From assembly GCF_001884065.1 (NCBI RefSeq), contig NZ_MACH01000116.1:353518-417517 (forward strand): 64,000 nucleotides of DNA, given 5' to 3'. The first letter of the stretch is position 1. Every line of letters begins with the position of its first letter. This document shows, piece after piece, positions 1 to 8,652 of this stretch. This DNA comes from Bacillus proteolyticus. Its GTDB lineage: Bacteria > Bacillota > Bacilli > Bacillales > Bacillaceae_G. The position numbers and the translations under genes were made by a program. The notes beneath the pieces are model-generated. The model had not been told where the DNA came from and ran no database searches. It saw only the letters and a list, made by a program, of their open reading frames with translations.

Positions 1-16
1 CCAATCGGGCTTTTAC

Positions 17-81
17 GGGCAGTTGTCTCCCACCTAACATCCTCGCATCCGCCAAATTTTGAGGTGGGAGCCTTACTGCCC
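17..81. repeat. Two-arm inverted repeat at window edge
   Basis: Two nested perfect inverted repeats face each other: GGGCAGT (17-23) with ACTGCCC (75-81), and CTCCCACCT (27-35) with AGGTGGGAG (62-70). Together they would fold into a long hairpin with a large GC-richer loop. The stretch is richer in G and C than its surroundings and does not look like a simple terminator, since there is no T-run next to it. It could be the end of a mobile repeat of the bcr or IS200/IS605 kind known in the B. cereus group, or a structured RNA. It may continue to the left of the window, so I cannot name it. Confidence 0.5.
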
Positions 82-100
82 ACAAATAACGGGATAAAAA

Positions 101-128
101 AATAAACGGGAGCATAATCCCGTTTATT
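101..128 (-). terminator. Terminator of the spoVA operon
   Basis: A perfect 10-bp stem, AATAAACGGG (101-110) with CCCGTTTATT (119-128), encloses an 8-nt loop. On the minus strand it is followed by a T-run (complement of 95-100). The stem overlaps the spoVAF stop codon at 124-126. Confidence 0.85.
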
Positions 129-1596
129 TTTGTCTTCTTACATTTTGAGGTCGTACAATACTAGGACGTACTTTTAAACTAGACATAGTTGGACGGAGTA
201 AAATTTTCGTTAACGCGCCCCAATCAAACGGTAAAAACGGCCATAAATACGGTGTTTGTAAGCTTTTTATAGATGTTAAGAATAGAATCAGTATCGTCAT
301 TCCGATTACAAATCCCATCTCATGAAATATGCCTGTTAAAATAATTACAAACAATTTCCCTATCTTATTCCCAAGCCCTAGTTCATAACTCGGCGTAGCA
401 TATGCACCGATCATAGAAACTGCTACGTATAAAATAACTTCTGGCACAAACAAACCTACATCAATTGCAATTTGACCAATTAATATAGCTGAAATTAATC
501 CTGCTGCCGACGACAATGATGTCGGCGTATGAATGGCAGCCATCCTTAAAAATTCAAGTCCGATTTCCGCCATCAAAATTTGTAATAAAATCGGTAAATG
601 CGTCATCTTATTTGGTCCAATGAAAGCAAGATTTTCAGGTAAAAGAGTTGGATCAAATACAAAAACTAACCAAAACGGCAACAAGAACAGCGAAAATATA
701 ACACCTAAAAAACGTACCCAACGTAAAAATGTGCCTACAGCTGGATTTTGTCTAAACTCTTCTGCATGCTGTAAATGGTGGAAATATGTTGTTGGAGTGA
801 TCATGGCACTTGGTGATGTATCAACAAGTACTAACACATGTCCTTCTAACAGATGATTTGCTGCTACATCTGGTCTTTCTGTGTATCGAATAAGCGGGAA
901 TGGATTATAACCTTGTTTGACTACAAATTCTTCTACCGTTTTATCCGCCATCGTAATCCCATCTACTTCAATGCTATTTAATTCTTGTTTTATAATCTTC
1001 ACTAAATCCGGATTTGCAACATCTTGTACATATGTAATACAAATATCCGTTTGCGATCTATCCCCTACTCGAATCATTTCATTTCGAAGACGTGGGTCGC
1101 GTATCCTTCTGCGAATTAACGCTGTATTTACAACGATATTTTCAACAAATCCATCTCTTGCACCACGTACTACTTTTTCTGTATCTGGTTCTGTCGGTGT
1201 CCGACCCGGATAACTACGAACATCTATTGCGAACGCTTCCGTTTCACCTTCTACAAATATAACAATAAGTCCTGATAATACTTGGAGCATTACATCATCC
1301 ATCGTTTTTACTTTACTTACTTGTTGGTGAATTAAACGATTTTCTAAAAGCTTTACTGTATCTTCTTCTACATCCCTTATTTCATTTGTATCCACTGCTT
1401 CTTCTAAAATAGGGATAATATAATTCGTATCACAAAGTCCATTTACAAATAACACACCAATTTCTTTATTTAAAATTTGAAATTTACGAATACCAACATC
1501 GTATGTGACACCCAATCCCACTGTTTGCTTTAAGTAATTTTCATTATCACTTAAAAAAGATGAAATCGGGATACTCATTTTTTTAGGTTTCGTCAT
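124..1596 (-). CDS. spoVAF: Stage V sporulation protein AF (GerA-family membrane protein)
   Basis: 490-residue member of the GerA/SpoVAF family, last gene of the spoVA operon. The first ~270 residues form the soluble part; the C-terminal ~200 residues hold several membrane segments (for example [19 protein letters not shown] and [19 protein letters not shown]). In B. subtilis, SpoVAF sits in the spore inner membrane near the germinant receptors and modulates commitment to germination. I chose ATG at 1596 because it has AAGGAG 8 nt upstream; the longer frame begins with GTG at 1605, inside that ribosome binding site. It overlaps spoVAEa by 14 bp, so the two are translationally coupled. The stop codon lies inside the terminator stem. 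Confidence 0.93.
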   Translation of the reverse strand: MTKPKKMSIPISSFLSDNENYLKQTVGLGVTYDVGIRKFQILNKEIGVLFVNGLCDTNYIIPILEEAVDTNEIRDVEEDTVKLLENRLIHQQVSKVKTMDDVMLQVLSGLIVIFVEGETEAFAIDVRSYPGRTPTEPDTEKVVRGARDGFVENIVVNTALIRRRIRDPRLRNEMIRVGDRSQTDICITYVQDVANPDLVKIIKQELNSIEVDGITMADKTVEEFVVKQGYNPFPLIRYTERPDVAANHLLEGHVLVLVDTSPSAMITPTTYFHHLQHAEEFRQNPAVGTFLRWVRFLGVIFSLFLLPFWLVFVFDPTLLPENLAFIGPNKMTHLPILLQILMAEIGLEFLRMAAIHTPTSLSSAAGLISAILIGQIAIDVGLFVPEVILYVAVSMIGAYATPSYELGLGNKIGKLFVIILTGIFHEMGFVIGMTILILFLTSIKSLQTPYLWPFLPFDWGALTKILLRPTMSSLKVRPSIVRPQNVRRQK

Positions 1597-2152
1597 AAAA
1601 TCCACTCCTTTCCAAAATTAATTGAATCGCTTTTCTAGTAATAGGTGACCCTCTCTCCCATTCATCATTTCCACACATCTTACCAATATCACCGACACCA
1701 ACAATGACAGGAACATTCAAGTCATCCAAACAATAAATTGTATCTCCGCTAATTCTGCCAATTTCACCATCTGGAAGTCCAAATTTATCAACGCCGTATT
1801 CTGTCAAATTCCCATTTCTATCTACACTTACATCTACACGCGCCCATTCCCAATGATGTGTATTCGACGCTACTGCTAAAATACCCAGTACATCAACTTG
1901 TTTATGTGTTGCAACATACTTTAACGCCTTTTCACCAGACCCTTCTCCTATAAATCCGCTGTCATCAAACATGACAAATACAGGGTCATATGGCGTCTGC
2001 ATAATAAGCTCAACAACTTTCTTCCCTGTCAATTTGGTCGGATTACTTTGCGATGCTGAAATACACCTTCCCCCAAATTCCTTTGTTAAAAGCTCAATTG
2101 TCCGCTTTGCATATTCATCTCCATCTGTGACCAAAACAACCCTTCGTCTCAT
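1583..2152 (-). CDS. spoVAEa: Stage V sporulation protein AE, soluble large form
   Basis: 189-residue soluble protein without membrane segments, matching SpoVAEa. The N-terminus ([19 protein letters not shown]) is typical of the family. The protein is made in the forespore as part of the spoVA operon; its exact role in dipicolinic acid handling is not settled. It starts at ATG 2152, five bases after the spoVAEb stop, with AAAGGA upstream, and its end overlaps the start of spoVAF. Confidence 0.92.
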   Translation of the reverse strand: MRRRVVLVTDGDEYAKRTIELLTKEFGGRCISASQSNPTKLTGKKVVELIMQTPYDPVFVMFDDSGFIGEGSGEKALKYVATHKQVDVLGILAVASNTHHWEWARVDVSVDRNGNLTEYGVDKFGLPDGEIGRISGDTIYCLDDLNVPVIVGVGDIGKMCGNDEWERGSPITRKAIQLILERSGFYDET

Positions 2153-2157
2153 TTGAT

Positions 2158-2508
2158 TTATCCTTTCGGTTTACATATAAGTGCAACAAAAAACGAAAAC
2201 AATATCGCCGCTGAAATCCCCGCAGACGTTAAGCTAAACATACCGATTCCAATCCCTAAATATCCATGTTTTTCTGCCGCATGCATTGCCCCGTGCAATA
2301 GTGAATGCCCAAAACTTGTAATAGGGACCGTTGCCCCAGCACCTGCAAATTTTATAAGCCTATCATACAATCCGAATCCGTCTAAAATAGCTCCGGCGAC
2401 TACAAAAGTTGCCATTAAATGTGCCGGTGTTAACTTTGCAAAATCTAGCAACACTTGTCCAATGACACAAATAGCTCCTCCTACAAGAAATGCATATATA
2501 AAATCCAC
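2158..2508 (-). CDS. spoVAEb: Stage V sporulation protein AEb, small membrane subunit
   Basis: 116-residue membrane protein with about three hydrophobic segments, starting with [20 protein letters not shown]. It is clearly related to SpoVAC in the same operon (both carry AFLVGG, a GAG(A/S) patch and a GFG or FAN patch), as known for this pair. SpoVAC and SpoVAEb are the integral membrane part of the channel that loads calcium dipicolinate during sporulation and releases it in germination. The start is GTG at 2508, with AAAGGAGA upstream and no better ATG. It lies 3 bp after spoVAD. Confidence 0.93.
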   Translation of the reverse strand: MDFIYAFLVGGAICVIGQVLLDFAKLTPAHLMATFVVAGAILDGFGLYDRLIKFAGAGATVPITSFGHSLLHGAMHAAEKHGYLGIGIGMFSLTSAGISAAILFSFFVALICKPKG

Positions 2509-2511
2509 AAT

Positions 2512-3528
2512 TCACTCTCCTTTAACTCTTTCAAACACAACACCATGCGCAATCGTTGGAATCGTTTCCTTCTGCTGCATCATCATCGGGCTTAATAAAG
2601 CTCCAGTTGCCACGACAAAAATTCGTTGTAAGTTCCCTTTTTGCATTTCACGCAATAAATGACCGTATGTTACAATAGCTGAACAAGCACAACCACTACC
2701 ACCTGCAAACACTTCTTCTTGATTTGAATTGTAAATCATTAATCCACAATCGTTGTAAATATGCCCAAGATCATACCCTTCCTCAAGTAAAAGTTGTTTC
2801 GCAATTGGTGTCCCCACAGCTGATAAATCACCCGTAACAATAAGGTCATAATCAGCGGCACTTCTTCTTAAATCTTCAAAATGCTGTTGAATTGTATGAG
2901 CAGCAGCTGGTGCCATTGCCGATCCCATATCTAAAGGATTAGCAATTCCTAAATCTTGTACTGTTCCGATTGTTGCTGCTGTTATTTTAATTGCGCTTTC
3001 TTCATTGCTAATTAATATGGATCCTGCTCCGGTAACAGTCGAGTTTGCTGTCCCAGGCTTTTGTCCTCCGTACTCTGTTGGATTACGAAATTGTCTTTCA
3101 GCCGTTGCATTATGACTACTTACTGTCGCTAAGACACGATTCGCAAATCCACCATCTATAAATGCTGATCCAACCGCCAAAGTTTCCATTGACGTCGCAC
3201 AAGCACTGAACATCCCTAAAAAAGGAATACCACAATCTCGAGCAACATAATTTGCCGTCACTGTTTGGTTTAATAAATCACCTGCTAAAAAGAAATCAAT
3301 TTGTGATGGTTTTATATTTCCTTTTTGCAATGCTTGTTGAATTGAGTCTGACATTAACCTTCGTTCAGCAAGTTCCCAGTTTTCCTCTCCACAATGTAAG
3401 TCTGAATATGAAATATCAAAATCCTTTCCAAGAGGGCCTTCAGCTTCTTTCGGACCGACAGCGGTACCAGTTGCATTCACGAAGATATCATTTTGAAATA
3501 CCCACGTTTGTTTTCCTGTCAATCTCAT
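2512..3528 (-). CDS. spoVAD: Stage V sporulation protein AD (dipicolinate-binding, thiolase fold)
   Basis: 338-residue SpoVAD. It has a thiolase/ketoacyl synthase fold, seen in the ACATSMETLAVGSAFIDGG patch around residues 109-127 and the late GGSGCACSAIV patch. In B. subtilis it binds dipicolinic acid on the outer face of the spore inner membrane rather than acting as a thiolase. The ATG at 3528 has AAGGAGGG upstream. It sits between spoVAC and spoVAEb with gaps of 13 and 3 bp. Confidence 0.95.
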   Translation of the reverse strand: MRLTGKQTWVFQNDIFVNATGTAVGPKEAEGPLGKDFDISYSDLHCGEENWELAERRLMSDSIQQALQKGNIKPSQIDFFLAGDLLNQTVTANYVARDCGIPFLGMFSACATSMETLAVGSAFIDGGFANRVLATVSSHNATAERQFRNPTEYGGQKPGTANSTVTGAGSILISNEESAIKITAATIGTVQDLGIANPLDMGSAMAPAAAHTIQQHFEDLRRSAADYDLIVTGDLSAVGTPIAKQLLLEEGYDLGHIYNDCGLMIYNSNQEEVFAGGSGCACSAIVTYGHLLREMQKGNLQRIFVVATGALLSPMMMQQKETIPTIAHGVVFERVKGE

Positions 3529-3541
3529 ACCTATCCCTCCT

Positions 3542-4000
3542 TTAAGACATTAAAATTTGAAATGTATATCTTATTAATCCGATAATGTAAGCACCGACGA
3601 CCCCAAACACAATGACGCTTCCTGCAAGCTTAAACATGTTTGAAGCGATGCCTAGAACAATCCCTTCACTCCTATGTTCTAGCGCAGCACTTGCCATAGA
3701 ATTCGCAAATCCAGTAACTGGTACTGCTGATCCCGCTCCAGAAAACTGCCCGATTTTATCATAAACACCACATCCTGTTAAAATCGCTGATAGTAAAACG
3801 AGAGTTGCAACTGTAGGGTTTCCTGCCTCTTGCTCACTAAAGTGAAAGTAATGTATATAAAATTTCATCAATACTTCTCCGACGGTACAAATGAATCCCC
3901 CAACAAGAAATGCCTTCACACAATTTATTAAATAGTTCGGTTTTGGATGGTACTCTTTCACTTTATTTATGTAATCATCTTTCAGTTTTCGCCCTGCCAT
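3542..4000 (-). CDS. spoVAC: Stage V sporulation protein AC (mechanosensitive channel subunit)
   Basis: 152-residue membrane protein that begins MAGRKLKDDY and has about four hydrophobic segments. SpoVAC of B. subtilis behaves as a mechanosensitive channel and releases dipicolinate in germination. I set the start at ATG 4000, with AGGAGG about 10 bp upstream. The open frame runs further up to 4210, but that part reads across spoVAB in another frame and carries no family sequence. It is related to SpoVAEb in this operon. Confidence 0.94.
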   Translation of the reverse strand: MAGRKLKDDYINKVKEYHPKPNYLINCVKAFLVGGFICTVGEVLMKFYIHYFHFSEQEAGNPTVATLVLLSAILTGCGVYDKIGQFSGAGSAVPVTGFANSMASAALEHRSEGIVLGIASNMFKLAGSVIVFGVVGAYIIGLIRYTFQILMS

Positions 4001-4014
4001 ATATATATTGCCTC

Positions 4015-4431
4015 CTACTTTACGAAATAAATCCAGTGAAACAATGAGCCTATTACTTTTCCCAGTACAAGAGCAACGAGTAAAACAACAATTTTCCCCT
4101 CTACCCCGACTCGTTTCGCTAAAATAGGTAAAACGTTTAACACTTCCGTTAACGCCGCAGCTAGCATTCCAATGAATGTGCCACAAAATAACCCTAATAT
4201 TACGAGCCAATATTGCGACGTTTGAAATGTAATATTCTTTAAACTACACCAAGCCCCAGTTAAAGTGCCCGCAATGACAGCCCACTCAAAATATTGAATA
4301 TGCTTTCCACTTCTCGTTAATTGAGCTAAACGAGGGATTATACCAAGTACAGCTAAAAACGCAACATATCCGCTGCCTACAGCAATCCCTCCAGCTAAAC
4401 CAATTAAAATCACGAATCCAGACTCAATCAT
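4015..4431 (-). CDS. spoVAB: Stage V sporulation protein AB
   Basis: 138-residue hydrophobic protein with four or five membrane segments (starting ESGFVILIGLAGGIAVGSGY). It belongs to the spoVA operon and is needed for dipicolinate uptake into the forespore in B. subtilis. Its start overlaps the end of spoVAA by 8 bp, so translation is probably coupled. Confidence 0.92.
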   Translation of the reverse strand: MIESGFVILIGLAGGIAVGSGYVAFLAVLGIIPRLAQLTRSGKHIQYFEWAVIAGTLTGAWCSLKNITFQTSQYWLVILGLFCGTFIGMLAAALTEVLNVLPILAKRVGVEGKIVVLLVALVLGKVIGSLFHWIYFVK

Positions 4432-5044
4432 CGGTAAGCTGTTTCATATTATCCTTGTTTTCATGAACAATTACATATTGATCAAGCGACTGTTGATATT
4501 GAAACATCTCAACTTCCAAAGGGCTCGGCTCTTCATTAATTCGCTTTTGAAATACATGATTAAAAAATAAAACCATACCTACTCCAAGACCTAATGAATA
4601 AGGAATTTGAAATAAAAGTGGTTGCGCCTTAAATTCTCCTGTAATCATGTAATATAACCGTTGGTGTACTTGTTGCATACTTACATCTTCATGAAAATAA
4701 ATAATTGCAAGTGCTGCTCCAATGAAAAGTAACAACCATACAAGTCCGAAGAAAACCGGATGCACTTTCTTTTTTTCATATATAATTTCAACAAGAGTTT
4801 GTCCAGAACCAAGTAAATTAATTTGTAAGTGAGCCGCTTTTTGTTGAACAATCTCAATCACTTTCATAACATCAATTACAACATGTGTTTTATCATGCGC
4901 TGTTATTTTGTAAATTATCTCATTTTGTAACGACTCAACTACCAAAGAATCTCCAGCAAGTTGAGCAACATCGCTCAGTTTTACTTCATACGTAGGAGAC
5001 ACTTTTAATCGATTGCGCATTTTAATATAAATCGTTTGTTCCAA
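4424..5044 (-). CDS. spoVAA: Stage V sporulation protein AA
   Basis: 206 residues, first gene of the spoVA operon. The N-terminal half is soluble; two membrane segments follow (around residues 95-115 and 147-163), then NEEPSPLEVEMFQYQ, a stretch typical of SpoVAA. The start is TTG at 5044 with AAGGGGTG 8 nt upstream. The first residues (MEQTIYIKMRNR) line up with those of B. subtilis SpoVAA as I recall it, which supports the TTG start over the internal ATG. Confidence 0.92.
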   Translation of the reverse strand: MEQTIYIKMRNRLKVSPTYEVKLSDVAQLAGDSLVVESLQNEIIYKITAHDKTHVVIDVMKVIEIVQQKAAHLQINLLGSGQTLVEIIYEKKKVHPVFFGLVWLLLFIGAALAIIYFHEDVSMQQVHQRLYYMITGEFKAQPLLFQIPYSLGLGVGMVLFFNHVFQKRINEEPSPLEVEMFQYQQSLDQYVIVHENKDNMKQLTDD

Positions 5045-5078
5045 TTTTCATTCACCCCTTCACTCTTCCTCGTAGTTG

Positions 5079-5109
5079 TAGTATGGTTATTGGAATTTTT
5101 TCTAATACA
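5079..5109 (-). promoter_or_regulatory. Probable sigma-G promoter of spoVA
   Basis: On the minus strand, TGTATT (complement of 5104-5109) is followed after 18 nt by CATACTA (complement of 5079-5085). This fits the sigma-G/F pattern, especially at -10, and lies about 35 bp upstream of spoVAA. The spoVA operon is sigma-G dependent in B. subtilis. Confidence 0.6.
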
Positions 5110-5122
5110 ATTTTTTCATAAA

Positions 5123-5155
5123 AAAACATCTGTACCGTTTTGGTACAGATGTTTT
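5123..5155 (-). terminator. Terminator of metPS
   Basis: A 14-bp perfect stem, 5123-5136 with 5142-5155 (core CATCTGTACC), has a 5-nt loop. A T-run follows on the minus strand. It lies directly after metS and separates metPS from the spoVA promoter. Confidence 0.88.
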
Positions 5156-5159
5156 TCTG

Positions 5160-5261
5160 CTAAGCCTTTTTCTTAAATAAATTTGCAATGCTTAATGCGA
5201 GCCCTCCCCAAATGACTACCATACCTATAACCATCATCATAATCGCTGATCCGCTCATCAT
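5160..5261 (-). CDS. metS: MetS-type small subunit of NSS transporter (33 aa)
   Basis: 33-residue protein: a single hydrophobic helix rich in Met, Ile, Val and Gly (MVIGMVVIWGGLALSIANLF), then a basic tail KKKA. Its start codon overlaps the stop of the transporter gene as ATGA (5258-5261), so it is translationally coupled. This matches the MetS small-subunit family, found next to MetP-type sodium:neurotransmitter-symporter transporters and needed for their activity in Corynebacterium. The length, the context and the single helix all fit. Too short for most gene callers. Confidence 0.85.
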   Translation of the reverse strand: MMSGSAIMMMVIGMVVIWGGLALSIANLFKKKA

Positions 5262-6784
5262 GAAACACCTCGATCCTTCCATTCTTTTTCAAGCTGGACA
5301 GAGTCTGAATGTATTTGTGCATTCCATTTCTTCAGACTAATGACTAGTGCAACTATAAGAAATGCTGCTGCAATTGACCAACCATACGTTACAACAAACT
5401 CCGTTGGATAATCTCCGTAGTTCTTTTTAATATTTTGGATTGTGCCATCAATTAACATATACCCTAACATAAGTGGAGTAATAACGAGTAAACTCACTCT
5501 CCAAAACGTCCCTAACTTAATATCCGATACAAAGTTTGCATGATTTTGATAGACTGGTAAACGGCGCAATATAAGACCTATTGCAACTACTTCAGCTAGT
5601 GCAATTGTAATTAGCCCAAAATTGTTAGCGAAATAATCAACAACGTCTAAGAACATAAGTCCACCACGCGTTGCAAAAACAAGAGAAACTAACACGAGAA
5701 GTGTTCCCATAATTCCAATCGTCTTTGGACGACTCAAGCTGAATTTTTCAGATACAGCAGCAAAGCATACTTCCGCAAGTGAAATGAGTGATGTAATTCC
5801 AGCAACGGTTAAAGATAAGAAAAATAATACTCCAAATAACGATGACATCGGTAGTTCATTAATAATTTGCGGGAATACTACGAACGCAAGTCCCACACCA
5901 GCACTAGCTACTTTATCAACCGGTACCCCCATGTTATTCGCCATAAATCCAAGCGCTGCAAAGACCCCAATACCTGCTAATAATTCAAATCCTGAATTTG
6001 CAAATCCAGTAATAAAAGCATTATTTGTTGTATCTGAGTTTTTCGGTAAATAACTAGAGTACGTAATCATAATTCCGAATGCTAAAGATAAACTAAAGAA
6101 AATTTGACCGTAAGCAGCAAGCCATACCTTTCCATCAAAAATACGGCTCCAATCTGGTTTAAAGAATGCATCTAATCCTTGCATCGCACCTTCCATCGTG
6201 ACTGCACGAACAACGATAATAAGAAACATAACAACTAGTAAAGGAATGAAAATACGGTTAACAACTTCGATTCCTTTTTTAACTCCTTTAAATGCAACAC
6301 CAAGCACAATAATCCAAACGAGAGCTAACGGAATTAATACTTCCGGCACAAGCCCCCCAAACTGTCCTGGCTTATCTGCAACCTGTAAATATTCTTTAAA
6401 TAAAAATGATTCCGTGTCTTTCCCCCATGCACCAGTAATTGCAAAATATGTATAGGAAATAGACCAAGCAATAATTACTGCATAATATGTTGAAACGATA
6501 AATGTTACACACATTTGCCACCATCCAATAAATTCAGCACGTGGATGAATACGGAAGAATGTAAGTGGTGCCGAACCACGATGACGATGCCCAAGAGCAA
6601 ACTCGAATGCTAATAATGAAATACCAGTTGTTAATAATGCGAATAAGTACGGTAAAAAGAATGCGCCTCCTCCGTTTTCATACGCTGTATAAGGAAAACG
6701 CCATATGTTTCCTAATCCAACGGCAGAGCCGACCGCTGCGAAAATAAATCCAGCCCTCGTTCCCCATTGTTGCCTCGTTTCCAT
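5258..6784 (-). CDS. metP: Sodium-dependent methionine/alanine importer (NSS family)
   Basis: 508-residue sodium:neurotransmitter symporter with about 12 membrane segments. The N-terminal signature GSAVGLGNIWRFPY is the unwound TM1 sodium and substrate site of LeuT-type carriers. Start ATG 6784 has AAAGGAGG upstream and a clear sigma-A promoter. The small subunit gene metS overlaps its stop codon. The substrate is inferred from the MetP/MetS pairing; methionine and alanine are the best guesses, but other small neutral amino acids cannot be excluded. Confidence 0.85.
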   Translation of the reverse strand: METRQQWGTRAGFIFAAVGSAVGLGNIWRFPYTAYENGGGAFFLPYLFALLTTGISLLAFEFALGHRHRGSAPLTFFRIHPRAEFIGWWQMCVTFIVSTYYAVIIAWSISYTYFAITGAWGKDTESFLFKEYLQVADKPGQFGGLVPEVLIPLALVWIIVLGVAFKGVKKGIEVVNRIFIPLLVVMFLIIVVRAVTMEGAMQGLDAFFKPDWSRIFDGKVWLAAYGQIFFSLSLAFGIMITYSSYLPKNSDTTNNAFITGFANSGFELLAGIGVFAALGFMANNMGVPVDKVASAGVGLAFVVFPQIINELPMSSLFGVLFFLSLTVAGITSLISLAEVCFAAVSEKFSLSRPKTIGIMGTLLVLVSLVFATRGGLMFLDVVDYFANNFGLITIALAEVVAIGLILRRLPVYQNHANFVSDIKLGTFWRVSLLVITPLMLGYMLIDGTIQNIKKNYGDYPTEFVVTYGWSIAAAFLIVALVISLKKWNAQIHSDSVQLEKEWKDRGVS

Positions 6785-6819
6785 GTTTCCTTCCTCCTTT
6801 GTGACAAGTTCATACTTGG

Positions 6820-6848
6820 ATTATATTTTAAATTAACTAAATTATCAA
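6820..6848 (-). promoter_or_regulatory. Sigma-A promoter of metPS
   Basis: On the minus strand, TTGATA (complement of 6843-6848) and a perfect TATAAT (complement of 6820-6825) are 17 nt apart, about 36 bp upstream of metP. Confidence 0.75.
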
Positions 6849-6909
6849 TAAATTCTGTAAATTATTTAACAATAGTTGGAATCCCCCCCTTTTCATGACA
6901 ATAAAAAAA

Positions 6910-6939
6910 ATCGAATAGATAGCTATTCATCTATTCGAT
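6910..6939 (-). terminator. Terminator of the spoIIA operon
   Basis: An 11-bp perfect stem, ATCGAATAGAT (6910-6920) with ATCTATTCGAT (6929-6939), is followed by eight T residues on the minus strand. The sigF stop codon lies in the loop, so the gene ends inside the hairpin. Confidence 0.88.
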
Positions 6940-7681
6940 CTTTCATCTGTTTCAATATTTTCTTTTCCAGTCTGGAAACTTGTACTTGCGAAATGCCTAT
7001 GCGCTCCGCTACTTCTGATTGGGTTTGGTCTTTATAGTAGCGCAAATACACAATTAGACGTTCTCGTTCATCCAATTCTCTAATTGCTTCTTTTAAAGCA
7101 ATTTTATCAAACCATTTCGTTTCCGATTGATCTGCAATTTGATCTAAAATAGTAATTGGATCTCCATCATTTTCATACACAGTTTCATGTATTGATGAAG
7201 GAGCACGACTCGCTTCTTGCGCCAGAACAACTTCTTCTGGTGTTAGTTCCAGAGCCTCCGCTACTTCATTAATCGTTGGAGCCCTTCCGAACTCTTTCGA
7301 AAGCTCGTCCCTCATCTTTCGAATTTTGTTTCCTGTTTCTTTTAGGGATCTGCTTACTTTCACTGATCCATCGTCACGTAAAAATCGTTGTATTTCACCA
7401 ATAATCATTGGAACTGCATATGTTGAAAATTTCACGTCGAAAGATAAATCAAATTTATCTACCGATTTTAAGAGCCCAATACATCCAATTTGAAATAAAT
7501 CGTCTGGTTCGTATCCTCGATTAAGAAACCGTTGCACAACCGACCATACGAGACGCATATTACTTTGAACGATTGTATCTCTCGCTTGTTGATCTCCATC
7601 TTGACTTTTTTGAATTAACGCTTTTAGCTCGTGGTCCTTTAACTGAGGTTTCTTCTTCTCTTTTCTGACCTCTATGTCCAT
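6923..7681 (-). CDS. sigF: RNA polymerase sigma factor sigma-F
   Basis: 252-residue sigma-70 factor with regions 2 (DDLFQIGCIGLLKSVDKFD, core binding and -10 recognition), 3 and 4 (EVAERIGISQVQVSRLEKK, helix-turn-helix for -35). It is the first forespore-specific sigma factor, held inactive by SpoIIAB and released when SpoIIAA is dephosphorylated. Last gene of spoIIAA-spoIIAB-sigF, 12 bp after spoIIAB, with TAAGGAG before ATG 7681. Confidence 0.97.
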   Translation of the reverse strand: MDIEVRKEKKKPQLKDHELKALIQKSQDGDQQARDTIVQSNMRLVWSVVQRFLNRGYEPDDLFQIGCIGLLKSVDKFDLSFDVKFSTYAVPMIIGEIQRFLRDDGSVKVSRSLKETGNKIRKMRDELSKEFGRAPTINEVAEALELTPEEVVLAQEASRAPSSIHETVYENDGDPITILDQIADQSETKWFDKIALKEAIRELDERERLIVYLRYYKDQTQSEVAERIGISQVQVSRLEKKILKQMKDRIDE

Positions 7682-7693
7682 TGGCTATTCTCC

Positions 7694-8134
7694 TTAATTG
7701 CATAGAGCGTTACTATTTGATAAGTACTTTGTCAAATGGATTGTTGTCCCGAAAGATTCGTTTGAAATAACTTCTACTTCATCCATAAAATTTTCCATGA
7801 TAGTAAATCCCATTCCGGAACGCTCTAATTCAGGTTTAGTTGTAAAAAGGGGTTGTCTTGCTTCATCTAAGTTAAAGATACCAATCCCTTCATCTCGAAT
7901 CGTGAGTTTCACCATTGCTTCTTCCAAAATCACTGAAATATAAACAACACCTTCTGCATTTCCTTCATACCCATGAATAATTGCATTTGTAACCGCTTCT
8001 GACACAACTGTTTTAATCTCTGTTAATTCTTCCATCGTCGGGTCTAATTGTGCAATAAAAGCAGCTACTGTAACGCGAGCGAATGATTCATTCTGACTTA
8101 ACGCTGAAAATTGAAGGTTCATTTCATTTCTCAT
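7694..8134 (-). CDS. spoIIAB: Anti-sigma F factor / serine kinase SpoIIAB
   Basis: 146-residue GHKL-type protein kinase. It shows the N box ([13 protein letters not shown]), the G1 box (DEGIGI) and the G2 box (RSGMGFTIM). It binds and inhibits sigma-F and phosphorylates the anti-anti-sigma factor SpoIIAA. It directly follows the spoIIAA stop codon (the two touch at 8134/8135). Confidence 0.97.
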
Positions 8135-8485
8135 TTATGCCACCCCCAACGTCGCGAGCGCGTGCGCTTCACTTTCTTCTAAACGAACAATTTTGAATAG
8201 GCCTGACATTTCAAATAAACGTTTAACAGGCGGTGAAATTGCACAAACAACCATCTCTCCACCTAATCCCTTTACATGTTTATATCGGCCTAATATAACA
8301 CCTAAACCGGAACTATCCATAAATGATAAGTTCTCCAGGCTCAAAACAATATGATGAACACCATGTGTCTCAATCATATCTGTTACTTTCGTTCGCAACT
8401 CTTCAGCAGTATGATGATCTAATTCACCCTCCAGCCTCACACATAAGACGTCACGTTTTACTTCTAAATGCATGGAAAGACTCAC
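8135..8485 (-). CDS. spoIIAA: Anti-sigma F factor antagonist SpoIIAA
   Basis: 116-residue STAS-domain protein. The phosphorylation site is in MDSSGLGV (Ser58). Dephosphorylated SpoIIAA frees sigma-F from SpoIIAB after septation. The start is GTG at 8485, with AAGGAGGA 6 nt upstream; the N-terminus [10 protein letters not shown] aligns with the B. subtilis protein, so GTG is preferred to the later in-frame ATG. First gene of its operon. Confidence 0.96.
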
Positions 8486-8528
8486 ACGATTTCCTCCTTA
8501 TGCTCAAACTTTACTCATTAACATAAGA

Positions 8529-8556
8529 TTTTCGTGATATAAAATAAGAATCCTTC
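8529..8556 (-). promoter_or_regulatory. Probable sigma-H promoter of spoIIA
   Basis: On the minus strand, GAAGGATTC (complement of 8548-8556) resembles the sigma-H -35 (RNAGGAWWT). After 12 nt comes ACGAAAA (complement of 8529-8535), close to RNNGAAT. It lies about 45 bp upstream of spoIIAA. The spoIIA operon is sigma-H and Spo0A dependent in B. subtilis. Confidence 0.5.
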
Positions 8557-8631
8557 CTACTGACAAAAGAAGAACTATTTCGTCATAATGTGAAACCGTT
8601 CAGCAATTATTCCCGTACATACGAACAGAAA

Positions 8632-8652
8632 AGCGGCAAAATTTTTGCCGCT
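8632..8652 (-). terminator. Weak terminator after dacF
   Basis: An 8-bp stem AGCGGCAA (8632-8639) / TTGCCGCT (8645-8652) ends at the dacF stop codon. The T-run on the minus strand is short (TTTTCTGTT), so readthrough from dacF into spoIIA is likely, as known in B. subtilis. Confidence 0.5.

Noticed and set aside
2153-2662. Plus-strand open frame of 169 codons
   Set aside because: It is a shadow of spoVAEb and spoVAD, which are certain.
4001-4210. 70-residue extension of SpoVAC
   Set aside because: It reads over spoVAB in another frame; ATG 4000 has AGGAGG and the family N-terminus.
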